Source: Ceraceosorus guamensis (Eukaryota > Basidiomycota > Exobasidiomycetes > Ceraceosorales > Ceraceosoraceae). Taken from it: a stretch of DNA of 64,000 nucleotides. The position numbers were made by a program, and so were the translations under genes. The notes beneath the pieces are model-generated. The model was not told the DNA's origin, made no database searches, and saw nothing but the letters and a program-made list of their open reading frames with translations. Within the stretch, counting starts at the first letter, position 1; every line of letters begins with the position of its first letter. The stretch is taken from positions 124,001-188,000 of the forward strand of contig NW_020290024.1 of assembly GCF_003144195.1 (NCBI RefSeq). Direction: 5' to 3'. This document shows positions 1 through 11,726 of this stretch, one piece after another.

Positions 1-2622
1 AGCCAGATGAAGCGGCCAATGCAGAGATCAGCCAAGAGTACAGTCGCTTGATTCTAGCTCTCAAAGATGCTGGCCTCTACCACACCAGTAGAGCTGGAAA
101 GGAAAAGGGAACCGTACTGGTCTTTGTCAGGGCGCACGCGCACGCTTTGGTCGCCGCGCGAAGGGCAGAGAGGTGAGCCTGAGAAGTGTTCTGCGTACCT
201 GTACAGCGCCTTTGATCGAATGGCTTATGGTGCATTGCGCTCTCTCGCATTCGTCTCTCACAGAATGAACGAATTTTTGCACGGCGCTGGCGCGCCTCCA
301 GGAGCCGAGACCAGCACTGCGGCGTTCTCTGCTGCGGAAAGGTGAGCAGACTGCATTCGAAGCTCACGCCTTCTTTCTTGTGCATGCATTCTGACCGACT
401 GAAGATGCTTGGCTCTTGACTCCGCTACATAGAATTCGATACGCGCACAGTCTGCTGACTCTACCTTCGAGATCCTCTTCGGGAACGCAAGACGGTACAG
501 TCGTGCCTGGAGCGGGTCTGAGCATCAAGTCCAAAGAGTGGCCTCATCTACTGGACATTGCTGCACTGCATGATACCGCGTACAACAAGGCATGGATCGA
601 GCGCTGGGGCAAGCTGGGCAGCATGCTCAGCATCAAGGATGCGGAGTGAGTACTGCAAGGCCTCCCACGCCGTCGGTCTGACCGCAATCTGACCGCGCCG
701 TACCTTTCGCACAGCCTGGACACACTTCGCGATCACTTCGGAGAGCAGGTCGCCCTCTATTTCGGTTTTCTGGCCTTCTACTTCAGCTCTCTCCTCCTCT
801 TGGCTCCGATCGCGCTCTTCTTCTGGTCGAACTCCGGTCCATTTTCAGCAAGCTATTCCGTCTTACTCGTCCTATGGGTGCTTGGCTTTACAGAGTCCTG
901 GCGTATGCGCGAGAAGAAGCTCTCTGTCCGATGGGGAACATATGGTACAGACGTAATTGCGGAGCGCCGCAAAGATTTCAAACCGGAAACTACGAGAGTG
1001 GACAAAGCTACAGGCGAAAAAGAGGAAGTCTTTGAGTGGTGGAGAAGAGAGTCTAGAATGGCAGTCAGCATACCGGTCATGCTCTTCTTTGCTGCCCTGC
1101 TCGGTGCTGTGTTGACAACCATGTTCGCGGTGGAGGTCTTTGCTACCAAACTCTACGATGGTGTTGGCGCAGCACTCGTCCCCCAGCTCCCCACAGCTCT
1201 ATTTGTGGTGGCTGTGCCACAGATCATGGGGGCTTGGCAAGCTACTGCCAGCGCTCTCACCTCGTGGGAGGTGAGTTATGGCTCTGAATGTTGGTACTGA
1301 CAACCCTCTACTGAATCTATGCCGCTCCTCAAATAGAATCACCGCAGCGCACAGAACCATGAAAGCTCTCTTACCATCAAGACTTTTGCTCTTCAAGGCT
1401 TCGTTTCCTACGGCGCCCTCACACTCTCGGCCCTCGTCTACATACCATTCGGACAATCCATCATGAACGAGCTGTGAGTGCCACCGATCTCGCGACGCCG
1501 TTACAAAGGGGGGTGTCTCTGAACCATCCATGCTCCCCGCTCCTCAGCGTATCGCGCGGTTTCTTTGCTCAACCCATTGCACGAGCACTCAGGCGAGGCA
1601 CGCTATTCCGCAATGAGCGAGGAGAAGTGGCTTTCGACATCAACCCAGCTCGTATGCACAACCAGCTCTTTGCAGTGCTCACCACAACTCAAGCTATTGG
1701 CGCCTTCACGGAGCTGGCCTTGCCCTTCATCCTGCGAAAGGTCAACGAGTATAGGGAACAGCGGGCAGAGGCTAGTAGCGGAACCAAATCGCCGAAGACG
1801 CCAGAGACCCGTTTCCTGCACCGCGCGACCACCGAGCTGGCATTGCCAACATACGAGACCTTTGGAGACTACGCAGAAATGGCTACTCAGCTGGGCTACG
1901 TGGTGCTTTGGTCCACGCTGTGGCCACTGGCACCCATCATGGCTCTTGTCAACAATTTCTTCGAGCTTCGATCTGATGCGCTCAAGGTCACGCTCAACTC
2001 TCGAAGGCCCATTCCTCAGCGCACCACCACTATTGGTCCGTGGTTGGACGTGCTGGGCTTTATTGCTTGGCTGGCGGCAATGACCAACACCGCCTTGGTC
2101 TACCTCTTTGCCCAATCGCCGGAAGCTCAATTGGAAGGCCATTCGGCGTACGAGACTGTTATGCGCAGTCATCACGTGGGGCCCACTTCCAGTGGCATCA
2201 CGCCATCGGGCGAAAAGATCGACGCGTCTGCTTCGCTGCCGTTCTGCTCCCTGTTGCCCAAGTTTTTGCCTTGCTCGAGCGCGGTCTCGGCGCTCGGCAC
2301 TGCCCTCTTGCTCTCTCTGGTCGCCGAACGAGCATACAGTGTTGTGAGATCTGCAGCTCAGCACCTACTGGAGCGAGCGCTCTGGAGAGGATCCGAAGAG
2401 GAGACTGCTTTGCGCAGGAGGGAGTGGCAATCTAGACAACTAGCCGTCCAGCAACACGTCTCGTCTGGCAACTCTACTGGCTCTGCTGGCCCGCTTGACA
2501 TTCCTGCGAGAGACGCTAGCATCGTTAGCGCCCAGGAAGCGCTGCCTGATGCTGCTTTTTGGGACCCTACCGGCGACGTTGGCCTCTCCGTGATACAACA
2601 AGCCGCTGGCAAGCGTGAGTAA
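1..2622 (+). CDS. Anoctamin/Ist2-like membrane protein, 5'-truncated
   Basis: The start lies outside the window. Exons read as <1-172, 264-341, 433-645, 715-1270, 1337-1473 and 1548-~2612, all joining in frame. The product matches the fungal anoctamin (TMEM16) family: a soluble N-terminal region ending in an LDTLRDHFGEQVALYFGFLAFY segment, several hydrophobic helices, the ENH...LTIKTFALQGFVSYGALT region, and the late conserved block ETFGDYAEMATQLGYVVLWS followed by PLAPIMALVNNFFELRSDA. Family knowledge: yeast Ist2 is an ER protein that tethers ER to plasma membrane through a basic C-terminal tail; other members scramble lipids or conduct ions. The C-terminus is unsettled. Frame runs to a stop at 2620-2622, but GTGAGT/GTAAGC donors near 2613-2617 and an acceptor at ~2661 would replace the last residues; one choice gives a tail with a strongly basic cluster. 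It converges on the sugar-transporter gene. Confidence 0.88.
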
Positions 2623-2925
2623 GCTGGGAGACCACAACAAGCGGAATAACATTATCACAGGCGAAGAAAGAGACGCAAGCGGATCGAAGATTCTGTCGCC
2701 AAAAGCTCGCCTTTGGCCTGCCACACCCCAATCTCGCTCCGGCTTCTGCTTTGTTCGGCCAATGATTGAAATTGTCCATTACACAAATGCAGTGCGAAAG
2801 TATAGCAGAGATTGCTGAACGCTTGCGTGACGATACAACATGTGCGTGACTCGAGGGGAACGCTTCATTCGTGATTTGAGGCCCTACTCTGCGTGCGAGA
2901 TGAGAGCTGTACGCTGTGCGCATCA

Positions 2926-4547
2926 TCAACTCGTCTTGGGCTTGACCTCAGCTTCAGTGCTGGGCCGCTTGTCTTTTGCGCCTTTGGAGCTGCCGGAAGA
3001 GCCTAGCGCATAAGCCACAGTGCCTAGCAGAACAGCAGCGGCTCCCGCTCCGAGCTGCAAAGTACCCTTCGCTCCCTTGTCTCCACCAGCAGCCGATCCA
3101 AAGAGGAGCAGACTGATGGCTAAACTGACAGCTTTCCTCACGACGAGCACCAAAGTGACGGTCAAGGAAGAGACTTGAGAAGTGAGACGATTGACCCCGT
3201 TTATGCAGAGCAGCTGCGTCAGAATGTTCAGCGTCAGAGGTGGGAAGATGGAAGGGATCAAGAGACCCGAGCTTTGTCCTGGTCCTGTACCACCGCCGAT
3301 GGGCGAGATGGGCGAGGGCAGGATACTAAAGAAGGGCAAACTCCGAAGATTGAACGTCCCTCCTGGAGCTACTAGACGAGCAAATGATGATGACTGCTCC
3401 ACCACGCCATCGAGGCTCATATCGCCAGATAGGGCAAGCGCAGGCGAAGATTTGACGGCATTCTGCAGCAGAACTTTCGAGGAGCCTGGAAAGGTCAAAG
3501 CGTCCGCGCTAGGTAGGCCCCAGCCTATCCACAGCATTGGTGTACTCATCGCTCCCGTCCATTCCCTGTTGAGCTGAGCTCTTTTGAAGTAGAAGAGCGG
3601 TAAGCTGAGTGCGTGAGAGTAGAAGAGCATTTCTCTCCAGTGTTGAGAACCGTGCGCGGCGAATGTCATCTCTTGCCAGAGTCCCATCAGACTGCTGATG
3701 AAGAGCGCGCAGGTCAGGAGCAGGATGCCGGTAAAATAGGAGGAAGAAAGGGAAGCCGCGAGACTCTTGCTGGTGCTGCTGGTCGAACTGCTAGATGATG
3801 TCTCGGGCGTTGTCGCCAATGTTGAAAGAATGACACCAAAGGTGACGAGAAGCACGGAGAATATCTGTAATGCAGAGTACCTGCGAAGCGAAGAGTCAGA
3901 GACAAGGCGTCGAGCCTCGCGAATGTCAGAGATATGAGCTTTGACATTTACATGTGCATCTGCATCACTACTCACTTTCTTCCCTTTACGAGCCAGCCTA
4001 CGATCATGTTGACGACCAAACCTCCTGATCTGAAGATGATGTGCACTGGCATGGGCACATGATAAGCAAAAGCGGTATTGTTGAGTAGACTTGTAGCAAA
4101 GTAGAGCGACACCTGTACGGCCCATCTGATCATTGGGACCTCGTTCCTCTTGAGCACAATGATGGGTACGCTGGCATTCTTGAAGAGGGGCAGTGATATC
4201 CTGATGACTTTGAGCTGGGTGGGGAGAACTTGTAGAGAGGTGAAGAAGAAGTGAAAAAAGGTGAGGAGGGTACCGCATTGAGGCAGAGCTCGTGTGGATA
4301 GCTCGAGGTAGTAGGCGTTGGAGCAACAACCACCGAATATGAGCGATAGTATGAATATCCATTGAGGAAGCGTAGACATGAGCATAGACCTGGTCGGTGA
4401 TGACGATGCTGCTCCGGATCTGGATGCTGAGGTGCCATCTGAGCTGGCGCCTCGCGTCTCTGAAATGCTGCTTGAAGTGATGCCGTCGCGCGCGAAGCCC
4501 TCTCCGAAGCCCTCTCCGCTCGCAGCCTTTCTCTGCCTGACAGACAT
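2926..4547 (-). CDS. UDP-N-acetylglucosamine-type nucleotide-sugar transporter (Yea4/SLC35B4 family)
   Basis: Two exons, 3976-4547 and 2926-3880, with a 95-bp intron and a phase-2 joint give 508 residues. The protein is rich in membrane helices. The block FAYHVPMPVHIIFRSGGL followed by NMIVGWLVKGRKYSALQIFS is the hallmark of the Yea4/SLC35B4 drug/metabolite-transporter branch, which carries UDP-GlcNAc (or UDP-xylose) into ER or Golgi, in yeast for chitin and glycan synthesis. The last five residues, KPKTS, fit a KxKxx-type ER/Golgi retrieval signal. It is longer than the usual ~340-400 residues because of a Ser-rich loop (TSSSSSTSSTSKS) and a long soluble insertion between later helices around residues 290-390. 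The start at 4547 was preferred to an upstream in-frame extension because that extension is low complexity and unlike the family. Exact substrate is inferred. Confidence 0.88.
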
Positions 4548-5299
4548 GCTGAGCCAGAACAGCTGCTAGCTGCGAGGACCTTTCAGCACTCGTGTCTCGT
4601 CCGGTCACCTCCGCTTATGACTGCGAGGCAGACAGCTCGAGTCTCGAGTCTCGAGGCTCGAGGCTCGACTCGGTATGATTACGATGATGGTGGTGGTAGT
4701 GCTGCTGCTGCGGGGGCGTTTCAGGATCGATGAGGGATCTGTGTAGGGTGGATGGGACCACCGGAATGAGATCTCACCTCAGCCGGCGACTTGAAAGGTG
4801 TCGTTGCACGCGCACCTGGATGCTGGTGGAATGATAAGTCAAGAGGCTGCTCTACGTAGCTAATCGTATGTCACGCCTGTTGTCGCTACACCTCACTCAC
4901 GATTCGCTGATGATAGAATCACGAATGCATGCGTGCGGGGTCCCCAAAAAAAGCTCCATTCAAGATTTCTGGTGCCTGACGCTCATACCACGTGACTAAT
5001 GATGATCCGTACCCACCAAACCGCACCGACGAAGCTCGCATATATGTAGACGCGTTCATTAAGAGCACAGGTTCAGCTAGCTAAAGCTGCTTCAACCAGT
5101 TCCTGGTCTGTGATTTGGTTCCGTGACTCTTTCCCTGCTAGCATCTACAACATACTGTGAATCATCTACTGCTGCACGAAGAAGAGATTCGATTGTGAAG
5201 AGTTCTGCAGCACCTCGAAGCGTATCCCTGCGATTCTTGCCGCCGGCATCTCACGACCCATCATTCTCGTCACAAGCGCAAAGCGCTCCACACTTCACC
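4548..5299. other. Intergenic, divergent promoter region
   Basis: This holds no gene. It lies between two divergently transcribed starts. There is a small tandem repeat of CTCGAGT/CTCGAGG at about 4636-4672, a CACGTG E-box at 4989-4994 and a TATATG-like stretch near 5040. Confidence 0.6.
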
Positions 5300-6071
5300 A
5301 TGGACGACTCTGAACTAGCTGCATTGCGAGCTTCTCGTATGCGGGAATTGCAAGCCGGATCTTCCAGCAGCGGGGGAGGAGGAGGGGGAGGAGGTATGGC
5401 AGGCTTGCCAGCTGGATTGGAAGGTGGATCGTCGGATGAGCAACAACAACAGCAACAACAACAGCGAGCGCAGATGGAGGAGCAGAAGCGAACGATGCTC
5501 AGCACCGTGTTGGATCACGAGGCCCGAGAGAGGTGTGAGTCCCACGTATCATCTCCTTGGCCCGACATCCTCCCCCTCCCCCCCCAACCACCTCTCACAT
5601 TTCATCTGGCACAACTCGCTTACCTCGCTCTTGCTCTTCCAAAGTGTCCCGCATCAACCTAGTCAAACCTGAGAAAGCTCGAGCTATCCAAGATCTCATC
5701 CTGCGAATGGCACAGTCGGGTCAGGTCAGGCAGAGGATAACGGAACCTCAGCTGATCGGATTGTTGGAGCAGATCGAGAGCCAAGGCAGGGGAGGATCGG
5801 GCAGCGGAGGTGGGCCAGGCAAGATCACTGTGAGTTCGCGGGGCTGCAAAGCGTTGGGGTCTGCGATTGCAAAGCGAGCAGAGAAGACGATGCTGAGCGT
5901 TTGTGGGAGCAAGCATTCAAGACGTCGTTACGAGCTACGCGGCTTGAGCACAGGACCTGATTGAGCTTGCTAACACTTAATCTTTGGCACTGGCTACTCC
6001 ATTCTCAATTCCAGTTCACACGCAAAAAGCAGGTCCACGAATCCGAGGAAGATTCCGATTTCGATATCTGA
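5300..6071 (+). CDS. PDCD5-family DNA/chaperonin-binding protein with poly-Gly and poly-Gln insert
   Basis: Exons 5300-5534, 5645-5829 and 6015-6071 give 158 residues. The fold-defining parts are a first helix ELAALRASRMRELQ, the core ARERLSRINLVKPEKARAIQ with DLILRMAQSGQVRQRITE, and the acidic tail ending EEDSDFDI, all matching PDCD5 (archaeal and yeast homologues included). The family is small, helical and nuclear/cytosolic; the human protein is linked to apoptosis and to the CCT chaperonin. Compared with the usual ~125-135 residues, an insert between helices 1 and 2 carries eight consecutive Gly and eight Gln, encoded by GGA/GGG and CAA/CAG runs, and a second Gly/Ser-rich stretch precedes the last exon. 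Family assignment is firm; cellular role here is inferred. Confidence 0.92.
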
Positions 6072-6299
6072 TTCGAAAGTCCATTGCAACGGCACGAAGC
6101 GGATGTAAGCGACGCCACACTCATAGACAATCGTGAATGACGAAAGTGATTCACATTCCAACTAAGGTGGAACTCGAGCATAAAGAAGTTCCCCAAGCAG
6201 CAACGGGTGACATGCAGGACATCGCTCGAGTAGAGCTGATCCAGGGACAAGAATGGAGGTAGCGATCGAACAGTGGAGTCTCTGGCACCCATGGGTCGA

Positions 6300-7914
6300 C
6301 TAGAGTTTGTTGACAGTGCCCACCGCCGTGCTCAAACGCTCGTAGATTTGGCTTTGGTTGGAATCTGGCGTAGCGCTAATGTGCTGGTGCAAGCTTCTCG
6401 TGTCGACCATTTCAGGTACGAGGTCCTTGAGCATAGGTGCACCAATGAGTCTCATGTTCATTTCCATCTCTGCCTTGAGCAATTTGATGGCGTGCTGCAC
6501 ACCGTCCGGTCCGTAAGCGGCGTAGCTGTAAAGGAAGGGTCTTCCGATACCGCAAGCTGTCGCTCCCATAGCTACAGCCTTGAGCACGTCTGATGCTCGA
6601 CGAACACCACCATCCACAAAGATTTGGAACATGGGGTTGGGGAAGAGGTTGCGAGCTTTGAGCGCTTCAACCACTTCTCCTAGCACCTCGATGCCCGATC
6701 TCGCAAAGTCTAGCTGTCGCCCTCCGTGGTTGCTGAGGACTACACCTCCTAGACCCAACTCTGCCGCGCGCACAGCATCTTCCCAAGTCTGCACACCCTT
6801 TAGGATGATGGGCAGACGAGTGACGCTTCGCAGCCAATTGAGATCGTCCCAGTTGAGGGAAGGGTCGATGAAGCTGGAGATGGCTCTAGCCGCTCCTTGG
6901 CTCCTGTCCACATTCTCCTTGCCATCATTCTGTACTCGAGACCCTACATCTTCAAATTTCACCCTCATGTCCTTCTCTCGTCGACCCAGCTGTGGTGCAT
7001 CGACGGTGATGAAGAGGGCTTTGATGCCTCGATCTTCGGCTTTGCGAATAATCTTTTCCGTGATGGTCCTGTTCGAGTTGACGTATAGCTGGAAGAATTG
7101 AGGCTGTTGATCGTGAACTCGAGCATCGACGATCTCATCGAAGCTGCAGGAAGCCAAGGTTGGGATCATTTGGATCACATCCTCCCTTCCAGCACCGATC
7201 GTCAGATTCTTTTCTCCGTCCGGATGACCCAACTTGCCCAAAGCTGTGGCGGTGACGTATATGGGCATCGATGTCCTTACGCCCAAGATTGACGTTCTAA
7301 AGTCGACGTTGGCAACGTTGCGCAAGATGCGAGGTCGGAACCAGATCCTGCCAAACGCATTGTTGTTCTCTCGCATCGTCACCTCGTCATCGGCACCAGA
7401 CGAGTAGTAAGCCCAAGCAGGTGCCTTGAGAACCTTCTTCGCGATCACCTGCGGTTTGCAAGGGCCCGACATGAAGCGTGCGGATGAGAGCGAGCCATCA
7501 GAGTGCGCATCATGATGTGATGGGAATGTGCATCCACCGAAACACGGACCACATGCTCACCTCAAAGTCGTACAAGTTCAAGCAGAGCTCGAGCGGCGGC
7601 AGCTCATCTTTAGCCTTGGCCACCTGCTTGTCTTCTGCCGATTCCTTCTTCTCCTCCTTCTTCACAGTGCTCATATCCACCTTGCCCAAGCATTTCTCCT
7701 TTGGCAAATTCTCCTCCAGCGTACCGGGCGGGTGGATGGGGTCGTACTCTTCGGTAGCATCTTTGCCCGCATACTTCAAGATGATCTTTTTACCTCCTGG
7801 ATGTTCTGGCAGGAATTCGGTCACATCGTACACTTGTCCGTGAACAATGACGTAGCACGACTCTTCGCTGTTGTGCTTTGCCACCTCATCTCCGTGCATG
7901 GCTTTGTCCGACAT
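6300..7914 (-). CDS. CYB2: L-lactate dehydrogenase (cytochrome), flavocytochrome b2
   Basis: Exons 7561-7914 and 6300-7448, joined in phase 0, give 500 residues. Residues 1-~80 form a cytochrome b5 domain with haem ligands His38 (in EHPGG) and His61, the 23-residue spacing seen in yeast Cyb2. A Lys/Glu-rich hinge follows, then an FMN-dependent alpha-hydroxy-acid dehydrogenase barrel with PAWAYYSSGADDE, MIPTLASCS, the catalytic-base motif LSNHGGRQLD and the FMN-phosphate motif DGGVRRASDVLKA. Known reaction: L-lactate to pyruvate, passing electrons through FMN and haem to cytochrome c. Yeast Cyb2 is in the mitochondrial intermembrane space, but this protein starts almost at the b5 domain with no evident presequence, so location is uncertain. 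The tail-to-tail neighbour is the PDCD5 gene. Confidence 0.94.
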
Positions 7915-9686
7915 TGTGAGGCGCTGTGTGATGGGTCAAGCTGGCTGTGGCGAGCTTGCGCGTTATAGATCGGCGATGAGAAGGGGCGGCTGAGGTGAGG
8001 TATGAAAGTGCAGTGGATCAATGTTGCCGCTAGATGATCGTGTTTGAGAAAGGAACAACTGAACGCTAATATGGCGAACGTCCTGGACAGCAGGCAAAGG
8101 CAAGATTCACGATCGAGAAGTCACGAATCGCGAGTCACGAGTCACGAGTGGAGGCGATGCGGACGGGCGGGCGGGTGACTGACTAAATGCGGCGCAGGTG
8201 ATTCGGCGATTGCAGCAGCTCACGCGCAAAAACTCCAAATCGCACGGCCGGGACTTGCGCGAGCGGGCAGAACAGGCAGAAAATCACGAGTCTGAAGAGT
8301 GTGGGGATCAAGGCGGGGCACGCCAAGCAGAAGGGGCAGCTATAGCAGACGACAAGGCTGACATATGCCGAGCTGTGCACTCAGTGACTCAACTCAACGC
8401 AACGCAACGCAACGCAACTCACTCCACCTTCGTCGTCTCGTCACGAGAGGTGCAGCAGCAGCAGCAGCAGGTACAGTAAAGTAGCTAGGCAAAAGAGATC
8501 CTTGCTCACCCACTTCGCGCGCACTTGTGCTGAGCCGCCGCTTCCGAGCGGCATGCAATCCAGTCACGAACTCGTCATGTGGGAAGTTGGCCGGACGCCG
8601 GTCTGTTTGCGTGGCGTGGAACCACTCGCACTCGAGCGCGCGCCAAAATCCTCCCACTCGCACCCCCATCTCGGACCAACCAGCAAGCAGCAAGCAAACA
8701 CGTCTGCTGCTGATGACGGAGCTCTCTCTCTCTCTCCCCCACACGCGGCACTCGTCGACACTCTTTTGGTGCATGAACTCTGTGCTATGCGGCTGCACGC
8801 TCTCTTCTGTATTCGCGATGGTGATTGTGATGCGCAGTTCAAGGGCATCCATTGATGGGTTGCTTTGCACATGCACAGAAGGATCCGGCATCATCAGAAT
8901 GATGGTGGCCAGTACGTCTCCTTCGGCACGGCCTTTTCAGGTTTGGCGGGCATGTTTTCATACGAAGCCCGTCTCTTGCCTGCCTGCCAGCAGCACGGAT
9001 CTCACTCATCAGCTTGACACATGCCGCTCTCGGATTGCGAATTCAATTGCGACTGCATGATGACCGTTGTTGGCTGACAAAGCACGCGACATCTACATCT
9101 ACACAGCTCACGCAACCTCAAGTTGGCACATGATTTTGGCGCTTGATACAATCACAATGGGTGGGGGTGGGGCCATCCCTTCATCAATCTCGCCTTTCAC
9201 TCTCGACCTTCACGCTTAGCTCCACACATCTTCAATCGCCGAAAGCGCTGCTATATACCCCTGATGCAGCATTTTGCCGATTGTTCGCATTTCCAGTGGG
9301 AGGCCTTTGATTGGCCCGGCCTCCACATCAAAGGATCGCGCGAGCATGCCTGATGGTGATTGGCATATATGCGTCCGCTTCAATTTACATTCAATGATTC
9401 GCAGCCGAGACAGGGCCGACAGTGTGGCCACGTGGCAGCCAGTCCCGTCATCAGGCGGCGATCAGGCCACCTATATGGGTGGAGCGAGCCCAGGAATCGT
9501 TGCTTTATTGTCAAGCGATTAGTGAAAATCATCTTGAGACGCGTGACATCGTATGCATTGGTCTGGCAGATTTGCCGCTGTAAAGCTGATCGAGGTAACA
9601 GAGCGGGGTGGAAGACAAGGGCGAAAAGGCGAGAGAAGAGGGAACGAACACCAGCAACGGCCGTAAAGAGAGGGAGACACACACGC
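7915..9686. other. Intergenic, 1.77 kb
   Basis: I see no convincing gene. It contains clustered TCACGA/GAGTCACGA words at 8105-8150, a CAACG pentamer run at about 8396-8418, and a (CAG) run of about six units near 8452-8470. Confidence 0.6.
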
Positions 9687-11726
9687 TTAATTGAAGTTGT
9701 AGCACGCGAAGCGATCCCCTGCGCCCGTCCAGCCAACACCCTTCCAAACCAGGAACGCATTGTTGGGGTCGTACTTTTTCTTGATCTGCAAAAGCTTGTT
9801 ATAGTTGGCTCCTCCGCCATAGAAGGCGCCTTGCCAATCCACCTCGTCCACGCTGGCCTCGTTGATGTACGCACCCGATCCGTACTTTCGGTAAAAGTTG
9901 GCCGCATCTTGCACAGCTTTAGCGATGTCATCCTTGCCTTGTCTTGGTATGCCCTCGACCCAGTTTGCGGCGCTGACGACGTGCCAGAAGCTGTCGCGCC
10001 ACGCTGCATTGAGACTGGTGTCCGCGCCCCTGGGACCTCCCATAGCTGAAGGCAACGGAGTGGTCGCGAAGATGAAGAGTGCGATGGGATCGGTATGGTC
10101 GGCGTACTTTTGCTGAGCCTCGCTCACACGTTTGAAAGCGGAGTTGAGGTCCGTTGCGAGCGCATTGCGGCTTACATTTGTGGCAAAGGTGGAACGTGAA
10201 ATCAAGCGCGAAGAGAGTCGTTGCGCGTAGCCGACGGGTGTGAGGCGTGGGGAACTGAGCCCCAGCTTGCGACGGTAGAGGTCGAGCGTTGGGTACGTGG
10301 TGAGCGGACCAACGGGAATGAAGGTGAAGCCAGGCTGGGCTTTGATGTAGTCGACTAGCGGCGCAACTTCCTGAGTGGCTTTTGCGTAATCAGAAGAAGG
10401 AACCCCGACCGAGCCTAGGAACGTGTCCGAGTTGATGAAATGATATCCAACCCAGCCATTCTTGATCAGGTTTTCCTGAACTTCTGCAAGCTTGGCCATG
10501 TAGCCGATGCGTGCAGCATCTCTGTTCGCTTCCGGTACCGCTTTGAAGTCGACGATGTACTCGAGATTTTGAACGGGACCGTCGGGGTGCACCTTCATGA
10601 CGGTTTCCGTGATGACGCCCCAAGAACCACCGCCACCACCGCGAATGGCCCAAAAGAGATCAGAGTTTGTCTCGCTGTTCGCTCTGCGGATTGTACCGTC
10701 AGCAGTCACGACCGTAACCTGATGGAAAAGGTATTGCATCAGCGTGATGTATAGACCTTCCTATTGGTGCTACTCACTTGCAAGATGTTGTCAACGGCCA
10801 TGCCACGTGTTGGAGCAAGCGGGCCATGACCTCCACCGAAGGCGAAGCCACCTGCGATACCGACGGTGGCCACGGCGCCGAGCGCAATAGCTTTGCCATT
10901 CTGACTTGCAAAGGTGTATGCTTGATCTGCTTGCACACCAGAGCCCATTACGAGCGCATTGCCCTTTCCATTGAAATTTTCGACGTATGAGATCGACTTG
11001 AGATTGTGGGTCCAGATGGTCAGTCCGTCGGGACCGGAACTGCGGCCAAGGTAGTCGTGCCCGGTGTTCTGCACAATGATGGCAACCGCGATTAGACAGC
11101 AAAGACAGGCTCGCCGCTTTCACATAGATAACTCACCTTGATAGTCAGCTTAATTCGACGAGCTTTCGCGAACAGGATGGCTTTGCTCGCCGTCTCTGCG
11201 GAGTCGACGTTGACAGCGTAAGGGCTGATTCTCCCCAAGCCGCAGGTCTTGCTGCCACCACCTTCCGGGGCAACAGTCAGGCCAAGGGGGCTGCTCCTAG
11301 GATCTAGCGCGCAGCTATCGTCGCCGCACTGCGACCAGTTGTCGACCATCGTGACTCCAATGACGTCTTGACGGGCATTTTGATCCGTGTAACCTTGTTT
11401 GACGGCAGTGCATTGCAGCGCATTGAAGCCGTTGGGTTTGGCAAAGCATGAGTCTGCCCAAGGTGTCACCTTTTTTAGGAAAGCAATTGCGTGATCAGCA
11501 AATTGGGCCAGCTCCAACGATGCTTCGTGCAGCTCACTTTGATAAGCCGTCCACCTATACTCTGGTTGAATGCATCCCAATCAGCTTGGCTTGGCCAGCA
11601 AGGCTGACTTGGCTTGCAGTAGGTCGTCGTGACTTGTCGTGAGGTCGCGGCTGCCTCCGTGGTGCCGACCAGGCAAGAAGCAGCCGCAGCTGCTGCGCCC
11701 ACTATACTGGGAAGGAGTCGCACCAT
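9687..11726 (-). CDS. Secreted FAD-dependent oxidoreductase (berberine-bridge-enzyme type)
   Basis: Exons 11538-11726, 11137-11469, 10778-11068 and 9687-10718 are all phase 0 and give 614 residues. An Ala-rich signal peptide (about residues 1-26) precedes the mature enzyme. The FAD domain shows KNTGHDYLGRSSG, whose His is the usual covalent flavin attachment residue, then GGFAFGGGHGPLAP and RGGGGGSWGVITE. The C-terminus carries the BBE-domain signature FYGGGANYNKLLQIKKKYDP plus a short tail containing one Cys. The second flavin-linking Cys of bicovalent members is not evident, so single attachment is likely. Fungal relatives oxidise sugars, alcohols or secondary-metabolite intermediates; the substrate cannot be read from sequence. 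No metabolite-cluster genes adjoin it. Confidence 0.92.

Noticed and set aside
1603-2364. 253-codon minus-strand ORF
   Set aside because: It is the antisense shadow of the anoctamin transmembrane exon and shows no domain.
4548-4608. Upstream extension of the sugar-transporter reading frame, and a 560-codon single-exon reading of the locus
   Set aside because: The long frame reads through the intron out of frame with exon 1; the two-exon model restores the family sequence.
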